NCBI GenBank assembly: GCA_947454135.1
Contig: CANGJI010000015.1
Span: forward strand, 1 to 50,241
Direction of reading: 5' to 3'
DNA length: 50,241 bases
Source of the DNA: Sphingomonadaceae bacterium
Lineage (GTDB): Bacteria > Pseudomonadota > Alphaproteobacteria > Sphingomonadales > Sphingomonadaceae
This document shows positions 17,365-26,213 of this stretch, one piece after another. Position 1 is the stretch's first letter, and the number at the start of each line of letters is the position of its first letter. The notes below the pieces were generated by a model. It made no database searches, was not told the origin of the DNA, and saw nothing but the letters and a program-made list of their open reading frames with translations. The position numbers and the translations under genes are program-made.

Positions 17365-18342
17365 TCAAACCCCTTCGCGCGCCATCCGCTCCTGCTTGTC
17401 CAGCGCGCTTTCGGTCGGCACGAAGCTCTTCGAGGTGACCTTGAGCCAGATCAGGATCGGCGCAGCCATGTAGATCGAGCTGTAGGTACCGACGAAAATG
17501 CCCAGCGTGATCGCGGCAGTGAAGCCGAAGATGACCCCCGGCCCCAGCAGCAGCAGCGCCGAAAGCGTGATCAGCATCGAAAGCGAGGTCGCCAGCGTGC
17601 GGTGCAGCGTTTCGTTGACCGAAAGATCGAGCAGTTCGGGCATCGGCATCTTGCGGTACTTCTTCAGGTTCTCGCGGATGCGATCGTAGACCACGATCGT
17701 ATCGTTGAGCGAGTACCCGATCAGCGTCAGCAGCGCCGCGACGATGGTGAGGTCGAACTCTAGCTGCGTCACTGCGAACATGCCGAGCGTCAACGTCACG
17801 TCGTGGACAAGGCTGAACAGCGCGCCCACACCGAACTGCCATTCGAACCGCAGCCAGATATAGGCCGCCACGGCCAGCGCCGCGAGGCCGAGCGAGAGCA
17901 CGGCGCTATGCCACAGCTCGCCCGAGACCTTGCCCGAAACCGAATCCACGCCGTCGACGCGGGCATCGGCATGCCTGGCCTTGATGTCGGCCGTGATCGT
18001 GCGCGCCATCTTGTCGGAAAGGCCGCTATCGTGGTCCGCACCCGCCGGCAGCTTCATGCGGATCGAGATCTCGTTGGGCTTGCCGTAGCGCTGGATGATC
18101 GGCTCGCCATAACCCAGCGCCTCGATCTCGCCGCGCAGCGGGCCGACCGGGGCTTCCGCGCTCTGCGTGAAGGTCACGCGGATCATCTGCCCGCCGATGA
18201 AATCGACGCCGAGGTTGAGGCCCTTGGTGAACACGAGGCCGAGGCTCGCCGCCATCAGCAGCAGACTGATGACGTAGAACGGCACGCGCCAGCGCAGGAA
18301 CTTGATGTTCGTATTATCGGGAACGAGCTTGAGAAGCTTCAT
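17365..18342 (-). CDS. secF: Protein translocase subunit SecF
   Basis: SecF (325 aa) is an inner-membrane RND-fold subunit that, with SecD, uses the proton gradient to help complete Sec export. It has a first membrane helix (residues 22-42), the family motif GLNLGVDFIGG, a periplasmic domain, and five clustered C-terminal helices with LTLIGYSLNDTIVVYDRIRE. ETLHRTLATSLSMLITL is also typical. It is the last gene of yajC-secD-secF; its start lies 12 nt after the secD stop. Confidence 0.97.
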   Translation of the reverse strand: MKLLKLVPDNTNIKFLRWRVPFYVISLLLMAASLGLVFTKGLNLGVDFIGGQMIRVTFTQSAEAPVGPLRGEIEALGYGEPIIQRYGKPNEISIRMKLPAGADHDSGLSDKMARTITADIKARHADARVDGVDSVSGKVSGELWHSAVLSLGLAALAVAAYIWLRFEWQFGVGALFSLVHDVTLTLGMFAVTQLEFDLTIVAALLTLIGYSLNDTIVVYDRIRENLKKYRKMPMPELLDLSVNETLHRTLATSLSMLITLSALLLLGPGVIFGFTAAITLGIFVGTYSSIYMAAPILIWLKVTSKSFVPTESALDKQERMAREGV

Positions 18343-18354
18343 GGTGCTTGTTCC

Positions 18355-19962
18355 TTAGAGCGCGATTTCGGTGGGCCGCGCCTTGCGCAGCCACTGGGCG
18401 ACCCACATGCGGGTCATGGTCACCGCGGTGAACACCGAGGTCGCGATACCGATGAGGAGCACGATGGCGAAGCCGCGCACCGGCCCGGTGCCGAACGCCG
18501 CCATCGAGAGCGCCGCGATCACGTTGGTGATGTTGGCATCGAAGATCGCGCGGCTGGCTTCCTTGTAGCCCATCTCGACCGCCTGGAACACGCGCCGACC
18601 ACGGTGCCGCTCTTCACGGATACGCTCGTTGATCAGCACGTTGGCGTCCACCGCCGCGCCGATGGTCAGCACGAAACCGGCGATGCCAGGCAGCGTCAGT
18701 GTCGTGCCGATCAGGGCCATGACGCCAAGGATCATCAGCACGTTGAACACCAGCGCGATGCACGCATAGACGCCGAAGCGGCCATAGACGGCGAGGATGA
18801 ACGCGACGAGTGCGAGTGTGCCGACGCCCATCGCGATCATGCCCTTGCGGATCGAGTCCGCGCCGAGGTCAGGTCCGACGGTGCGCTCTTCGACGACCTT
18901 GAGATCGACCGGCAGCGCACCCGACCGCAGCGAAATCGCAAGATTGCTCGCAGCCTGCGTGGTGAAGTTGCCGGAAATGACCGCGCTGCCGCCAAGGATC
19001 GGCTCATTGATGTTCGGCGCCGAAAGCACCTTGCCATCGAGGATGATCGCGAAGGGCTTGTTGACGTTCTGCGTCGTCAGCTTGGCAAAGCGCGCGCCGC
19101 CTTCGGTGTTGAAGGTGATCGCAACCTGCGGTTCGTTGGTCTGCTGGTTGTTGGTGACCTGCGCATTGGTGAGCTGATCGCCGCGAATACCGCCGAGGCG
19201 CTTCACCGCGATCGAGCCGACAGGCCCGCCGTCTTTGCCGGCAGCATAAGGCACGATCTCGCTGCCCGGAGGCGCCACGCCGCGCTGGATGTCGCTCTGC
19301 AGGGCGGTCGTGTCGACCAGCTTGAATTCGAGCTTGGCGGTCTGGCCCAGCAGGTTCTTGAGCGCCTGCGGATCCTGCAGACCCGGCACCTGCACCACGA
19401 TGCGGTTGCTGCCCGAACGGATGATCGTCGGCTCACGCGTGCCCAGCGCGTCGATACGCTTGCGCACGACTTCGACTGCGGTTTCCATCGCCTGCGACAC
19501 CGCAAGGTCGATGCCTTCGGTCGTCGGGGTCAGCACGAAGCGGTTGCCGTCGACGACGTTGATCGTCCAGTCGCGCGCGCCGGTGAGGCCTGCGCCATTG
19601 GTCAGCGGCAGGATCGCCTCGCGCACCGCATCGACCTTGCTGGGATCCTCGACGAGGAACGTCAGCGCGCCATCGCGGTTGGAGATGTCGCTGATGCGGA
19701 TATCGGGGTTCGCCTGCTTGAGCTTGTTGCGAACCGACTCGTCCATGCCTTCGATGCGCTGCTGGCGCACCTGCGACGGATCGGCTTCAAGCAGGATATG
19801 GCTGCCGCCAGCAAGGTCGAGCCCGAGGTTGACCTTGGGCGCATAGATGCCGGCGGGAAGCGCCAGCCCCAGGGTGGCGGTAATCGAAGGGATCGCGGCG
19901 GCTGCGGCCACGAGCGTGATCGCCCAGAGCCAGATCACCTTCAAGCGCGAGAATTCAAGCAT
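18355..19962 (-). CDS. secD: Protein translocase subunit SecD
   Basis: SecD (535 aa) is the larger RND-fold partner of SecF. An N-terminal membrane helix is followed by the motif GLDLAGGSHILLE, the large periplasmic P1 domain (with VVQVPGLQDPQALKNLLG), and six membrane helices that include FVLTIGAAVDANVLINERIR. The Asp in AAVDANV is of the kind implicated in proton coupling. Length is usual for alphaproteobacteria. yajC precedes it by 63 nt and secF follows by 12 nt. Confidence 0.97.
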   Translation of the reverse strand: MLEFSRLKVIWLWAITLVAAAAAIPSITATLGLALPAGIYAPKVNLGLDLAGGSHILLEADPSQVRQQRIEGMDESVRNKLKQANPDIRISDISNRDGALTFLVEDPSKVDAVREAILPLTNGAGLTGARDWTINVVDGNRFVLTPTTEGIDLAVSQAMETAVEVVRKRIDALGTREPTIIRSGSNRIVVQVPGLQDPQALKNLLGQTAKLEFKLVDTTALQSDIQRGVAPPGSEIVPYAAGKDGGPVGSIAVKRLGGIRGDQLTNAQVTNNQQTNEPQVAITFNTEGGARFAKLTTQNVNKPFAIILDGKVLSAPNINEPILGGSAVISGNFTTQAASNLAISLRSGALPVDLKVVEERTVGPDLGADSIRKGMIAMGVGTLALVAFILAVYGRFGVYACIALVFNVLMILGVMALIGTTLTLPGIAGFVLTIGAAVDANVLINERIREERHRGRRVFQAVEMGYKEASRAIFDANITNVIAALSMAAFGTGPVRGFAIVLLIGIATSVFTAVTMTRMWVAQWLRKARPTEIAL

Positions 19963-20025
19963 CGCAACACGTCTTCCGGAAGGGGGCCTCAGGCATCCAT
20001 ACGGCCATGGACGCGGGCCGCGGCA

Positions 20026-20373
20026 TCAATCGTTGGCGGGTGCGGATCCGGCGGGCGGCAGCACATCGCCGATGGTCGCACGCACGGCGCGGACGCGGAC
20101 GTTGGGGCCGAGTTCGAGATCGACGGTCTGATCCTCGACCTTGATCACCTTGCCGATGAGACCGCCCGCAGTCACGACCTGATCGCCCTTCTTGATGCTG
20201 GCGATCTTGCTCTGCTGCTCCTTCTGCCGGCGCATCTGCGGGCGCAGGATCAGGAAGTAGAAGATACCCGCCATCGCGACGAGCGGCAGGAACTGCAGGT
20301 AAGCCGGCGGCTCGGACGCGGTGGCAGCGGGCGCGGCGGCGGCAAGAAACTGAAGAAGGGCAGGACCAGTCAT
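20026..20373 (-). CDS. yajC: Sec translocon accessory protein YajC
   Basis: YajC (115 aa) is a small single-span membrane protein associated with SecDF. The helix FLPLVAMAGIFYFLILRPQ is followed by the hallmark RPQMRRQKEQQSKI and a small beta domain with GDQVVTAGGLIGKVIKVED. ATG 20373 was chosen over upstream in-frame starts because it gives the usual N-terminal length. It opens the yajC-secD-secF operon; the 192 nt upstream toward the tRNA hold the promoter region of both. Confidence 0.95.
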   Translation of the reverse strand: MTGPALLQFLAAAAPAATASEPPAYLQFLPLVAMAGIFYFLILRPQMRRQKEQQSKIASIKKGDQVVTAGGLIGKVIKVEDQTVDLELGPNVRVRAVRATIGDVLPPAGSAPAND

Positions 20374-20523
20374 GGCGGACACGGAAACTTTCGCTAGGGC
20401 GGGTCTGGCACGAGAGGCCAGTATCGGCTGGCGCGCTAGCAGTTTGGCTTGGCTTAGGCAACTTTGCGCGGGCCTCCGTCGTGCCCAATCCCGGCGCACC
20501 CGCAAATCGGCGATGAAGAAGCC

Positions 20524-20552
20524 TTGCGCTCCCGCCAAGCCCTGCCTATAGG
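20524..20552 (+). promoter_or_regulatory. Promoter of tRNA-Pro
   Basis: TTGCGC (20524-20529), a 17-nt spacer and TATAGG (20547-20552) stand 13 nt before the mature tRNA. The discriminator (CGCGCC) is very GC-rich, as in stringently controlled stable-RNA promoters. Transcription would start 6-8 nt upstream of the tRNA. Confidence 0.6.
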
Positions 20553-20565
20553 CGCGCCTTCCGGT

Positions 20566-20642
20566 CGGGACGTAGCGCAGCCTGGTAGCGCATCACACTG
20601 GGGGTGTGGGGGTCGGAGGTTCGAATCCTCTCGTCCCGACCA
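20566..20642 (+). tRNA. tRNA-Pro (anticodon GGG)
   Basis: This 77-nt tRNA folds fully: acceptor stem CGGGACG / CGTCCCG, D stem GCGC / GCGC, anticodon stem TCACA / TGTGG with loop CTGGGGG, and T arm GGAGG-TTCGAAT-CCTCT. The 3' CCA is encoded. Loop positions 34-36 are GGG, reading proline codon CCC. It sits between yajC (divergent) and the nucleoside hydrolase gene (convergent). No integrated element or 3' repeat of the tRNA end was seen. Confidence 0.97.
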
Positions 20643-20681
20643 ACAATTCCACACTCCAGCAATCGCACAGAGCAGCGCGCT

Positions 20682-21770
20682 TCAGCGCTCCCCCAGCGCC
20701 TTTGCCATCAGCGCTTCCATGCGCACCGCATCGACCGAGAGCACCACATCCGCCTGCCCTTCATCAAGGTGCGGCCGATAGGCATCGTGCCAGGTCAGCA
20801 TATCGCCATAGCCTGCGCCGAAATCCGTATTGAAATCGTACCACAGGCGCTCGGACTTCGTGGCAATCGCCGGATCGAGCCAGACCGCCACCGCAATCTC
20901 GTCCCACATCGGAAAGCCCGGTTCCATCCGCCGCAGGAACGCCGCCACCGGTGGGCGCGAAGCCTTGGCCAGCCGCTCCAGCAGTGCGGGTGAAAGCTGC
21001 GTCGCGGTTGCGGGATCGGCGGGCACTATCGTCACCTTGGGCCACGGTGCATGCGCGGCCATGCTCGCCGCCTCCGGATCGAAGCGGACGTTGAACTCGC
21101 GCCTGGGCGTGTTGACGAACTCGCGCGCAAAATCGGAGGCAGACTTGCCCTCCAGCACCTGACGCGGCGCAAGGCTCCCGCCCATGATGACGAGTTCCTT
21201 GACGAGGCTGGCGAACTCCGGATCGAGCCGCTGCGCCAGCGCCAGATTGGTGAGCGGCCCGGTCGCCATGATCGTCACTTGATGCGGATGCGCCCGCACC
21301 ATGCGGATCAGGAACTGCGCTGCCGGTTCGTCCAGCGCCTTCAGCTTGGGATTGCCCCACGGCAGGTCCACCGGATCGAACGGGCCGTGATAGGGCGGGG
21401 TCGATTGCGCAGTCGGCTCGGCCCACTGCTTCATGAACGCGCCCTTCCACACCAGCTTTCCGTAGAGCGCTTCCCACCGCTCGGTTCGCGCCTCGCTATT
21501 GAGCAGCGGAAAGGTGGCTCCTTGCGCCACCGGCACTTCGGTCCGGCCAAGCAGCTCCAGCCCGCGCAGGACCATCGCCGTCGCCCGGTTCGCCCAGACA
21601 TTGCCGGAAACCGTGGTGATCCCCAGCACCTCGACGCGGGGGTCCTCCAGCAGCATCAGATGCGGGATCGCGAAACCCTCGTCATCGATGATCACCTGCC
21701 GCCTTGGCTCGGCAGCCCGAGCAGGCGCCGCAACCATGAGCAGCAGCAGCGTGAGGAGGACCCGCCGCAC
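20682..21770 (-). CDS. Exported nucleoside hydrolase with atypical N-terminal motif
   Basis: A 362-aa protein of the inosine/uridine-preferring nucleoside hydrolase family, which splits nucleosides into base and ribose. It has a signal peptide (residues 1-19, ending APARA), so it should act in the periplasm. Conserved parts are EVLGITTVSGN (Asn57), IMATGPLTNLALA, ELVIMGG and the Asp in MWDEIAVAVWLDP. Two differences stand out: the calcium/ribose motif DTDPGxDD is replaced by DDEGFAIPH (residues 29-37) and is about three residues shorter, and the His usually before the late Asp is Trp. It is the last gene of the purine locus, 1 nt after the S9 peptidase gene. Confidence 0.85.
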   Translation of the reverse strand: MRRVLLTLLLLMVAAPARAAEPRRQVIIDDEGFAIPHLMLLEDPRVEVLGITTVSGNVWANRATAMVLRGLELLGRTEVPVAQGATFPLLNSEARTERWEALYGKLVWKGAFMKQWAEPTAQSTPPYHGPFDPVDLPWGNPKLKALDEPAAQFLIRMVRAHPHQVTIMATGPLTNLALAQRLDPEFASLVKELVIMGGSLAPRQVLEGKSASDFAREFVNTPRREFNVRFDPEAASMAAHAPWPKVTIVPADPATATQLSPALLERLAKASRPPVAAFLRRMEPGFPMWDEIAVAVWLDPAIATKSERLWYDFNTDFGAGYGDMLTWHDAYRPHLDEGQADVVLSVDAVRMEALMAKALGER

Positions 21771-21771
21771 G

Positions 21772-23844
21772 CTACTGCTTGCCCGCGTCGGTGCGGTACT
21801 TGTCGAACCACGCGAGGATCGCCGAGGCCTTGGCCGCCGATTGCGAGGGCCGCGCGGTGAACCCGCCGTGGCTCGCGCCCGGCACCTTGACCAGCGCGGT
21901 CGGCACGCCCCTGATCTGGAGCGCGGCGTAATACTGCTCGGATTCGCTCACCGGCGTGCGGTAATCCTCGCTGCCGACCACCACCATCGTCGGCGTCTTC
22001 ACATTGCCCACCAGCGAAAGCGGCGAGCGGTTCCAGTAGCTCATCGGGTCTTCCCACGGCTGCTTCCTGAACCAGTAGCGCGAGGTGAACCCGGTGCCGT
22101 CCATCGTCAGCGCCTCGCTGATCCAGTTGATCACCGGCTTCTGCGCCGCCGCCGCCTTGAAGCGGTCGGTCTTGCCCACGATCCAGCTCGTCAGCACGCC
22201 GCCGCCCGAGCCGCCCGTCACGAACAGGTTGTCGGGATCGGCCACGCCCTTGGCAATCGCCGCGTCCACCGCGCTCATCAGGTCGCCGTAGTCGTCGCTC
22301 GGGTAGTTCTTGTCGATCGTGTTGGCGAACTCGCTGCCATAGGAAGTCGACCCGCGCGGATTGGTGAAGAGCACCGCATAGCCATGCGCCGCATAGAGCT
22401 GGTCGTCAGAGGAGAAGACCTGCCCATAGGCACTGTGCGGCCCGCCATGGATCTCGAGGATCAGGGGCACGCGCTTGTCTGGCTGATAGGAGGGCGGCAG
22501 CACCAGCCACGCGCCGATCTTGCGCCCGTCCTTCGCCGTGACATCCAGCGGCTCGACCTTGCCGATGGTCTTGCCTGCCATCAGCGTCTCGTTGAGCCGC
22601 GTTACCTGCCGCTTGCCGATGAAGAGGTCCGCGGGGCGCAGACCGCCGCTGGCATCGCCGGTCCAGGCAATCACTCCGCCCCTGGATACGCTGAAGCTGC
22701 CGCCGGTGTAGGGCCGGTCCAGCCCGCCACCCGCCAGCCCCTCGGCCAGCACCGTGAGCTTGCCGGCAAGGTCCACCCGCGCCACCTTGCGCACCGCCTT
22801 GTCGTCGTAGGAAACGTAGACCGAGCGCCCGTCCGCCGCCCACTGCACATCCTCGATGCTGCGATCGAGCGAAGCTGTCAGCGCGCGCACGTTCTTGCCA
22901 TCGCGGTCCATCACGTAGAGCTCGGAGGGCTGGTAGCTGCGGTGCGTGTCGTCGAAGCCGAGGAACGCGATCTTGCCGCCATCGGGCGAGAACACCGCGT
23001 TCTGGTCCGGCCCGTAACGCTTGGTCAGCTGCGTAAGCGCCCCGCTCGCCAGATCGACCGCGAAGACCTCGCTGTCGTTCGGCTCACGCTCCCAATCGGC
23101 GCGCCGGTTGGACGAAAGCACCAGCGTGCGCCCATCCGGCGAGAACGAGAGCGGCCCCGAAACGTCGAACTTGCCATAGGTCAGCTGGCGCGGCGCACCG
23201 CCGTCTGCCGCGACGACAAACGCCTGATCGAAGCCGGGCTGGATATAGCCGCCGCCATCGGCGCGGTAGGTCACCCGGTCGATCACCTCGAGCGGCTCGG
23301 CCCACTTCGCGCCTTCAGGCTTCGCCGGTGCGCTGCCGAACTTCGTCGCCTCACCGGGCACGCGCATCACGTAGGCGATCTGCTTGCCATCGGGCGACCA
23401 GGCGAGGCTGGAGGGCGAATCCGGCAATCCCGTGATCCGCGCCGTCGCGCCGCTGTCCAGCCAACGCACATAGAGCTGCGGCGAACCGCCATCCTCCGCG
23501 CCGACATAGGCCAGCCGCTTGCCATCGGGCGACCACACCGGCGAAAACTGGGATCCCGAACCCACCAGCGGCACCTGCTCGCCGGTCTTCACATCGACCA
23601 GCCAGATGGCCGAGCGCATCTTGTCGGCCATCACATCGCCCGATTTGCGCACATAGGCGACGCGCGTGCCGTCCGGACTGATCTGCGGGCTGTCCGCCAT
23701 TTCAAGGCCGAACAGGTCGGAGCCGGTAAACAGCCGCGAAGGCTGCTCGGTGGTCGCTGCAACCGGCGCGGGCGCAGCGGAAGTCTGGGCCATGGCGGGA
23801 AGCGAAGCGGATAGCAGCAGGATAGCAAGCGTCTGGCGAAGCAT
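21772..23844 (-). CDS. Exported S9 family peptidase (prolyl-oligopeptidase type)
   Basis: This 690-aa serine peptidase has a signal peptide (MLRQTLAILLLSASLPAMA). A beta-propeller of WD40/TolB-like repeats follows (residues 40-410; repeated SPDGxRxAY blades such as FSPDGGKIAFLG). The C-terminal alpha/beta-hydrolase domain carries the nucleophile Ser in FVTGGSGGGVL (about residue 545), Asp in VVVGSEDYRTPVSES and His in VPGASHGGF. Typical substrates are short peptides. Its place in the purine locus is unexpected: it starts 70 nt after adenine deaminase and ends 1 nt before nucleoside hydrolase. ATG 23844 was chosen for the signal peptide. Confidence 0.92.
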   Translation of the reverse strand: MLRQTLAILLLSASLPAMAQTSAAPAPVAATTEQPSRLFTGSDLFGLEMADSPQISPDGTRVAYVRKSGDVMADKMRSAIWLVDVKTGEQVPLVGSGSQFSPVWSPDGKRLAYVGAEDGGSPQLYVRWLDSGATARITGLPDSPSSLAWSPDGKQIAYVMRVPGEATKFGSAPAKPEGAKWAEPLEVIDRVTYRADGGGYIQPGFDQAFVVAADGGAPRQLTYGKFDVSGPLSFSPDGRTLVLSSNRRADWEREPNDSEVFAVDLASGALTQLTKRYGPDQNAVFSPDGGKIAFLGFDDTHRSYQPSELYVMDRDGKNVRALTASLDRSIEDVQWAADGRSVYVSYDDKAVRKVARVDLAGKLTVLAEGLAGGGLDRPYTGGSFSVSRGGVIAWTGDASGGLRPADLFIGKRQVTRLNETLMAGKTIGKVEPLDVTAKDGRKIGAWLVLPPSYQPDKRVPLILEIHGGPHSAYGQVFSSDDQLYAAHGYAVLFTNPRGSTSYGSEFANTIDKNYPSDDYGDLMSAVDAAIAKGVADPDNLFVTGGSGGGVLTSWIVGKTDRFKAAAAQKPVINWISEALTMDGTGFTSRYWFRKQPWEDPMSYWNRSPLSLVGNVKTPTMVVVGSEDYRTPVSESEQYYAALQIRGVPTALVKVPGASHGGFTARPSQSAAKASAILAWFDKYRTDAGKQ

Positions 23845-23914
23845 GGATAATTCCCATGTGATGGAGCTATGCGCCATCCTTGGCCTGCCCGGCCGCACCG
23901 GCGCAAGGGGTGTT

Positions 23915-24925
23915 TTACGCTCCTGCCACAGCATCGATCGCGGCGATGTGGCGCGCCACATCCTCCGGCGGCAGGAACGAGCCCGTAAAGCTGTTCCGCG
24001 CCAGTTGGACCAGATCCCCCCGCGACAGCCCCCGCGCTTCCGCCACCGCCTTGTAGTTGTCGAGAACATAGCCGCCGAAATAGGCCGGATCGTCGGAATT
24101 GACCGTCACCTTCAGCCCCGCCGCCAGCATCCGGTCCAGCGGATGCGCCGCCAGATCATCCACCACACAAAGCTTGAGGTTGGACAGCGGACAGACCGTG
24201 AGCGTCATCCCCTCCGCCGCCAGCCGCGCCACCAGCGCGCCGTCCTCCAGCGCCCGGTTGCCATGGTCGATCCGGTCGATCTTCAGCACATCGAGCGCCT
24301 CGTGGACATATGCCGGAGGCCCCTCCTCCCCCGCATGCGCCGTCAGCTTGAGTCCCTTGGCCCGCGCCGCCGCAAACACGCGGGCAAACTTGCCCGGCGG
24401 GTGCCCCAGTTCACTGGAATCCAGCCCTACCGCCGTGATCCGGTCCAGCCACGGCTCCGCCATGGCCAGCGTCTCGAACGCGGCTTCCTCGCTCAGATGC
24501 CGCAGAAAGCTCATGATCAGCCGCGAAGTGATCCCCAGCCGCGCCTGCGCCTCGGCCATCGCCGCCAGCAGCCCCTCGATCACCGTGCCAAACGCAATGC
24601 CCCGGTCCGTATGCGTCTGCGGATCGAACATGATCTCGCCGTGGACCACGCCGTCCGCCGCCGCCCGCTCGAAATAGGCCATGGCGAGATCGCGAAAATC
24701 CGCCTCGGTCTGCAGCACGCCCGCGCCCGCATAGTAGATGTCGAGAAAGTCCTGCAGGTTGGAAAAGGCATAGGCCGCCCGCACATCCTCGACGCTGGCG
24801 AAGGGAATGCGCACCCCGTTGCGCTCTGCCAGCGCGAACATCAGCTCCGGCTCGAGGCTCCCCTCGATATGGAGGTGCAGCTCTGCCTTGGGCAGGCGCC
24901 GGATGAAGCTTTCAAGCGTGTCCAT
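23915..24925 (-). CDS. Adenine deaminase (ADA-like, PA0148 type)
   Basis: A 336-aa amidohydrolase-superfamily enzyme, most likely converting adenine to hypoxanthine. Metal ligands are in AELHLHIEGSLEPEL, LTAHAGEEGPP, DRIDHGNRALED and VTVNSDDPAYFGGYV. Segments such as FDPQTHTDRGI, FLRHLSEE and GLDSSELGHPP match what is recalled of Pseudomonas PA0148, shown to deaminate adenine rather than adenosine. Similarity by eye favours adenine, but adenosine cannot be excluded. It overlaps guaD by 14 nt, and no signal peptide is present, consistent with a cytosolic step after base uptake. Confidence 0.85.
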   Translation of the reverse strand: MDTLESFIRRLPKAELHLHIEGSLEPELMFALAERNGVRIPFASVEDVRAAYAFSNLQDFLDIYYAGAGVLQTEADFRDLAMAYFERAAADGVVHGEIMFDPQTHTDRGIAFGTVIEGLLAAMAEAQARLGITSRLIMSFLRHLSEEAAFETLAMAEPWLDRITAVGLDSSELGHPPGKFARVFAAARAKGLKLTAHAGEEGPPAYVHEALDVLKIDRIDHGNRALEDGALVARLAAEGMTLTVCPLSNLKLCVVDDLAAHPLDRMLAAGLKVTVNSDDPAYFGGYVLDNYKAVAEARGLSRGDLVQLARNSFTGSFLPPEDVARHIAAIDAVAGA

Positions 24926-26213
24926 GGCCCGCATCCCTATCCCAAACGCAGCGCCCGAGCACGTAAGTGCGGCGCACCGCCCGGTCATCACCCAGCACTT
25001 GCAACGCGAACAGCCGCTCCGCCAGCGTTGCGCCCGCCGTGCGCCGCGCCATCAGCGGCGTTGCGGCGTCATCCAGCACGACGAAGTCCGCCTCCTGTCC
25101 TTCGGCCAGGATCCCCACCTCGCCTGCGATATGCAGCAAGCGCGCCGAACCACCTGTCGCCAGCCAGAGCGCGCGGAAAGGATCGAGCACATAACCGTGG
25201 GGAAGCCCGGCCTGATAGGCCAGACCACCATTATGCAGCAGCGAAAGCGACGTTCCCGCGCCAATATCGCTGCCCAGCCCCAGCCGCACCCCATGCCGCT
25301 CAGCCTGCGCAAAATCGAACATGCCGGAGCCAAGGAAAAAGTTCGAACTCGGGCATACCGCAATGCCCGCTCCGGCCTCCGCCAGCCGCGCGCAAGAGCG
25401 GTCAGGCAGATGCACTCCATGCGCAAACACCGAACGGTCGGTCACAAGCCCGAACCGGTCATAGGCATCGAGGTAATCCACCGCGTCGGTAAACCGCGCC
25501 GCCACTTCGGCAATCTCGCGCGTGTTTTCGGCCAGATGCGTGTGGAGCAGCACCCCCGCGTGGGCCGCCAGCAATTCCCCCGCGACCGCCAGCTGCGCAT
25601 CGCTCGAAGTCAGCGCATAGCGCGGCGTCACCGCGTAGCCCAGCCGCCCGCGCCCGTGCCATCTCGCAATCAGCGCTTCCGTCTCGGCCCGCCCTTCCGC
25701 CACGCTATCGCGCAGACCCTCCGGCCCGAGGTCCATCAGCACCTTGCCGCAGATCATCCGCAGTTCGCGGGCCTCTGCCGCCGCAAAGAACGCTTCGACC
25801 GAACACGCATGGACGGTGCCTAACACCAGCGCGCTGGTCGTTCCGTGCCGCAGCAGTTCGTCCAGAAACGCGTCCGCCACCCCCGCCGCATGGACCGGAT
25901 CGGCAAAGGCCTGCTCCGCCGGAAAGATATGCCGCTCCAGCCAGTCGAGCAGTTGCTCCCCGTGGCTCGCGATCCGGCCAAGCTGCGGATAATGCACGTG
26001 GGCATCGACAAAACCGGGCACGATCAGCCCCGGCAGATGCTCCACCGCCAGCCCCGGAAACCGTTCCGCAACCTCGGCATAAGGTCCGCGCGCCACAATG
26101 CGCCCGGCCTCGATCACCAGCAGGGCGTCCGCTTCATGCCGCACCGCATCCGGCCCCTCTGCCGGATCATGCGACAGGCTCAGGATCTCGCCGCGATAGC
26201 CGAGCAGCGTCAT
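24912..26213 (-). CDS. guaD: Guanine deaminase
   Basis: Guanine deaminase (433 aa) is a zinc amidohydrolase converting guanine to xanthine. Landmarks are GLIVPGFVDAHVHYPQ (metal His pair), GYAVTPRYALTSSDAQL, LLHTHLAENTREI, FAHGVHL, CPSSNFFLGSG and LGLGSDIGAGTSLSL, a combination specific to this enzyme. Length is typical. Its start overlaps xdhC by 4 nt and its end overlaps the adenine deaminase gene by 14 nt. It supplies xanthine to the dehydrogenase encoded just upstream. Confidence 0.95.
   Translation of the reverse strand: MTLLGYRGEILSLSHDPAEGPDAVRHEADALLVIEAGRIVARGPYAEVAERFPGLAVEHLPGLIVPGFVDAHVHYPQLGRIASHGEQLLDWLERHIFPAEQAFADPVHAAGVADAFLDELLRHGTTSALVLGTVHACSVEAFFAAAEARELRMICGKVLMDLGPEGLRDSVAEGRAETEALIARWHGRGRLGYAVTPRYALTSSDAQLAVAGELLAAHAGVLLHTHLAENTREIAEVAARFTDAVDYLDAYDRFGLVTDRSVFAHGVHLPDRSCARLAEAGAGIAVCPSSNFFLGSGMFDFAQAERHGVRLGLGSDIGAGTSLSLLHNGGLAYQAGLPHGYVLDPFRALWLATGGSARLLHIAGEVGILAEGQEADFVVLDDAATPLMARRTAGATLAERLFALQVLGDDRAVRRTYVLGRCVWDRDAGHGHA

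Noticed and set aside
17803..20397. Very long open frame (864 codons) on the plus strand
   Set aside because: It lies antisense to secD, part of secF and yajC, is rich in Arg, His, Asp and Ala with no domain sense, and is a typical GC-rich shadow frame.
20566..20642. tRNA-Pro as an integration site for the purine locus
   Set aside because: No repeat of the tRNA 3' end at the far side was seen, no integrase adjoins it, and base composition is like that of the rest of the window.
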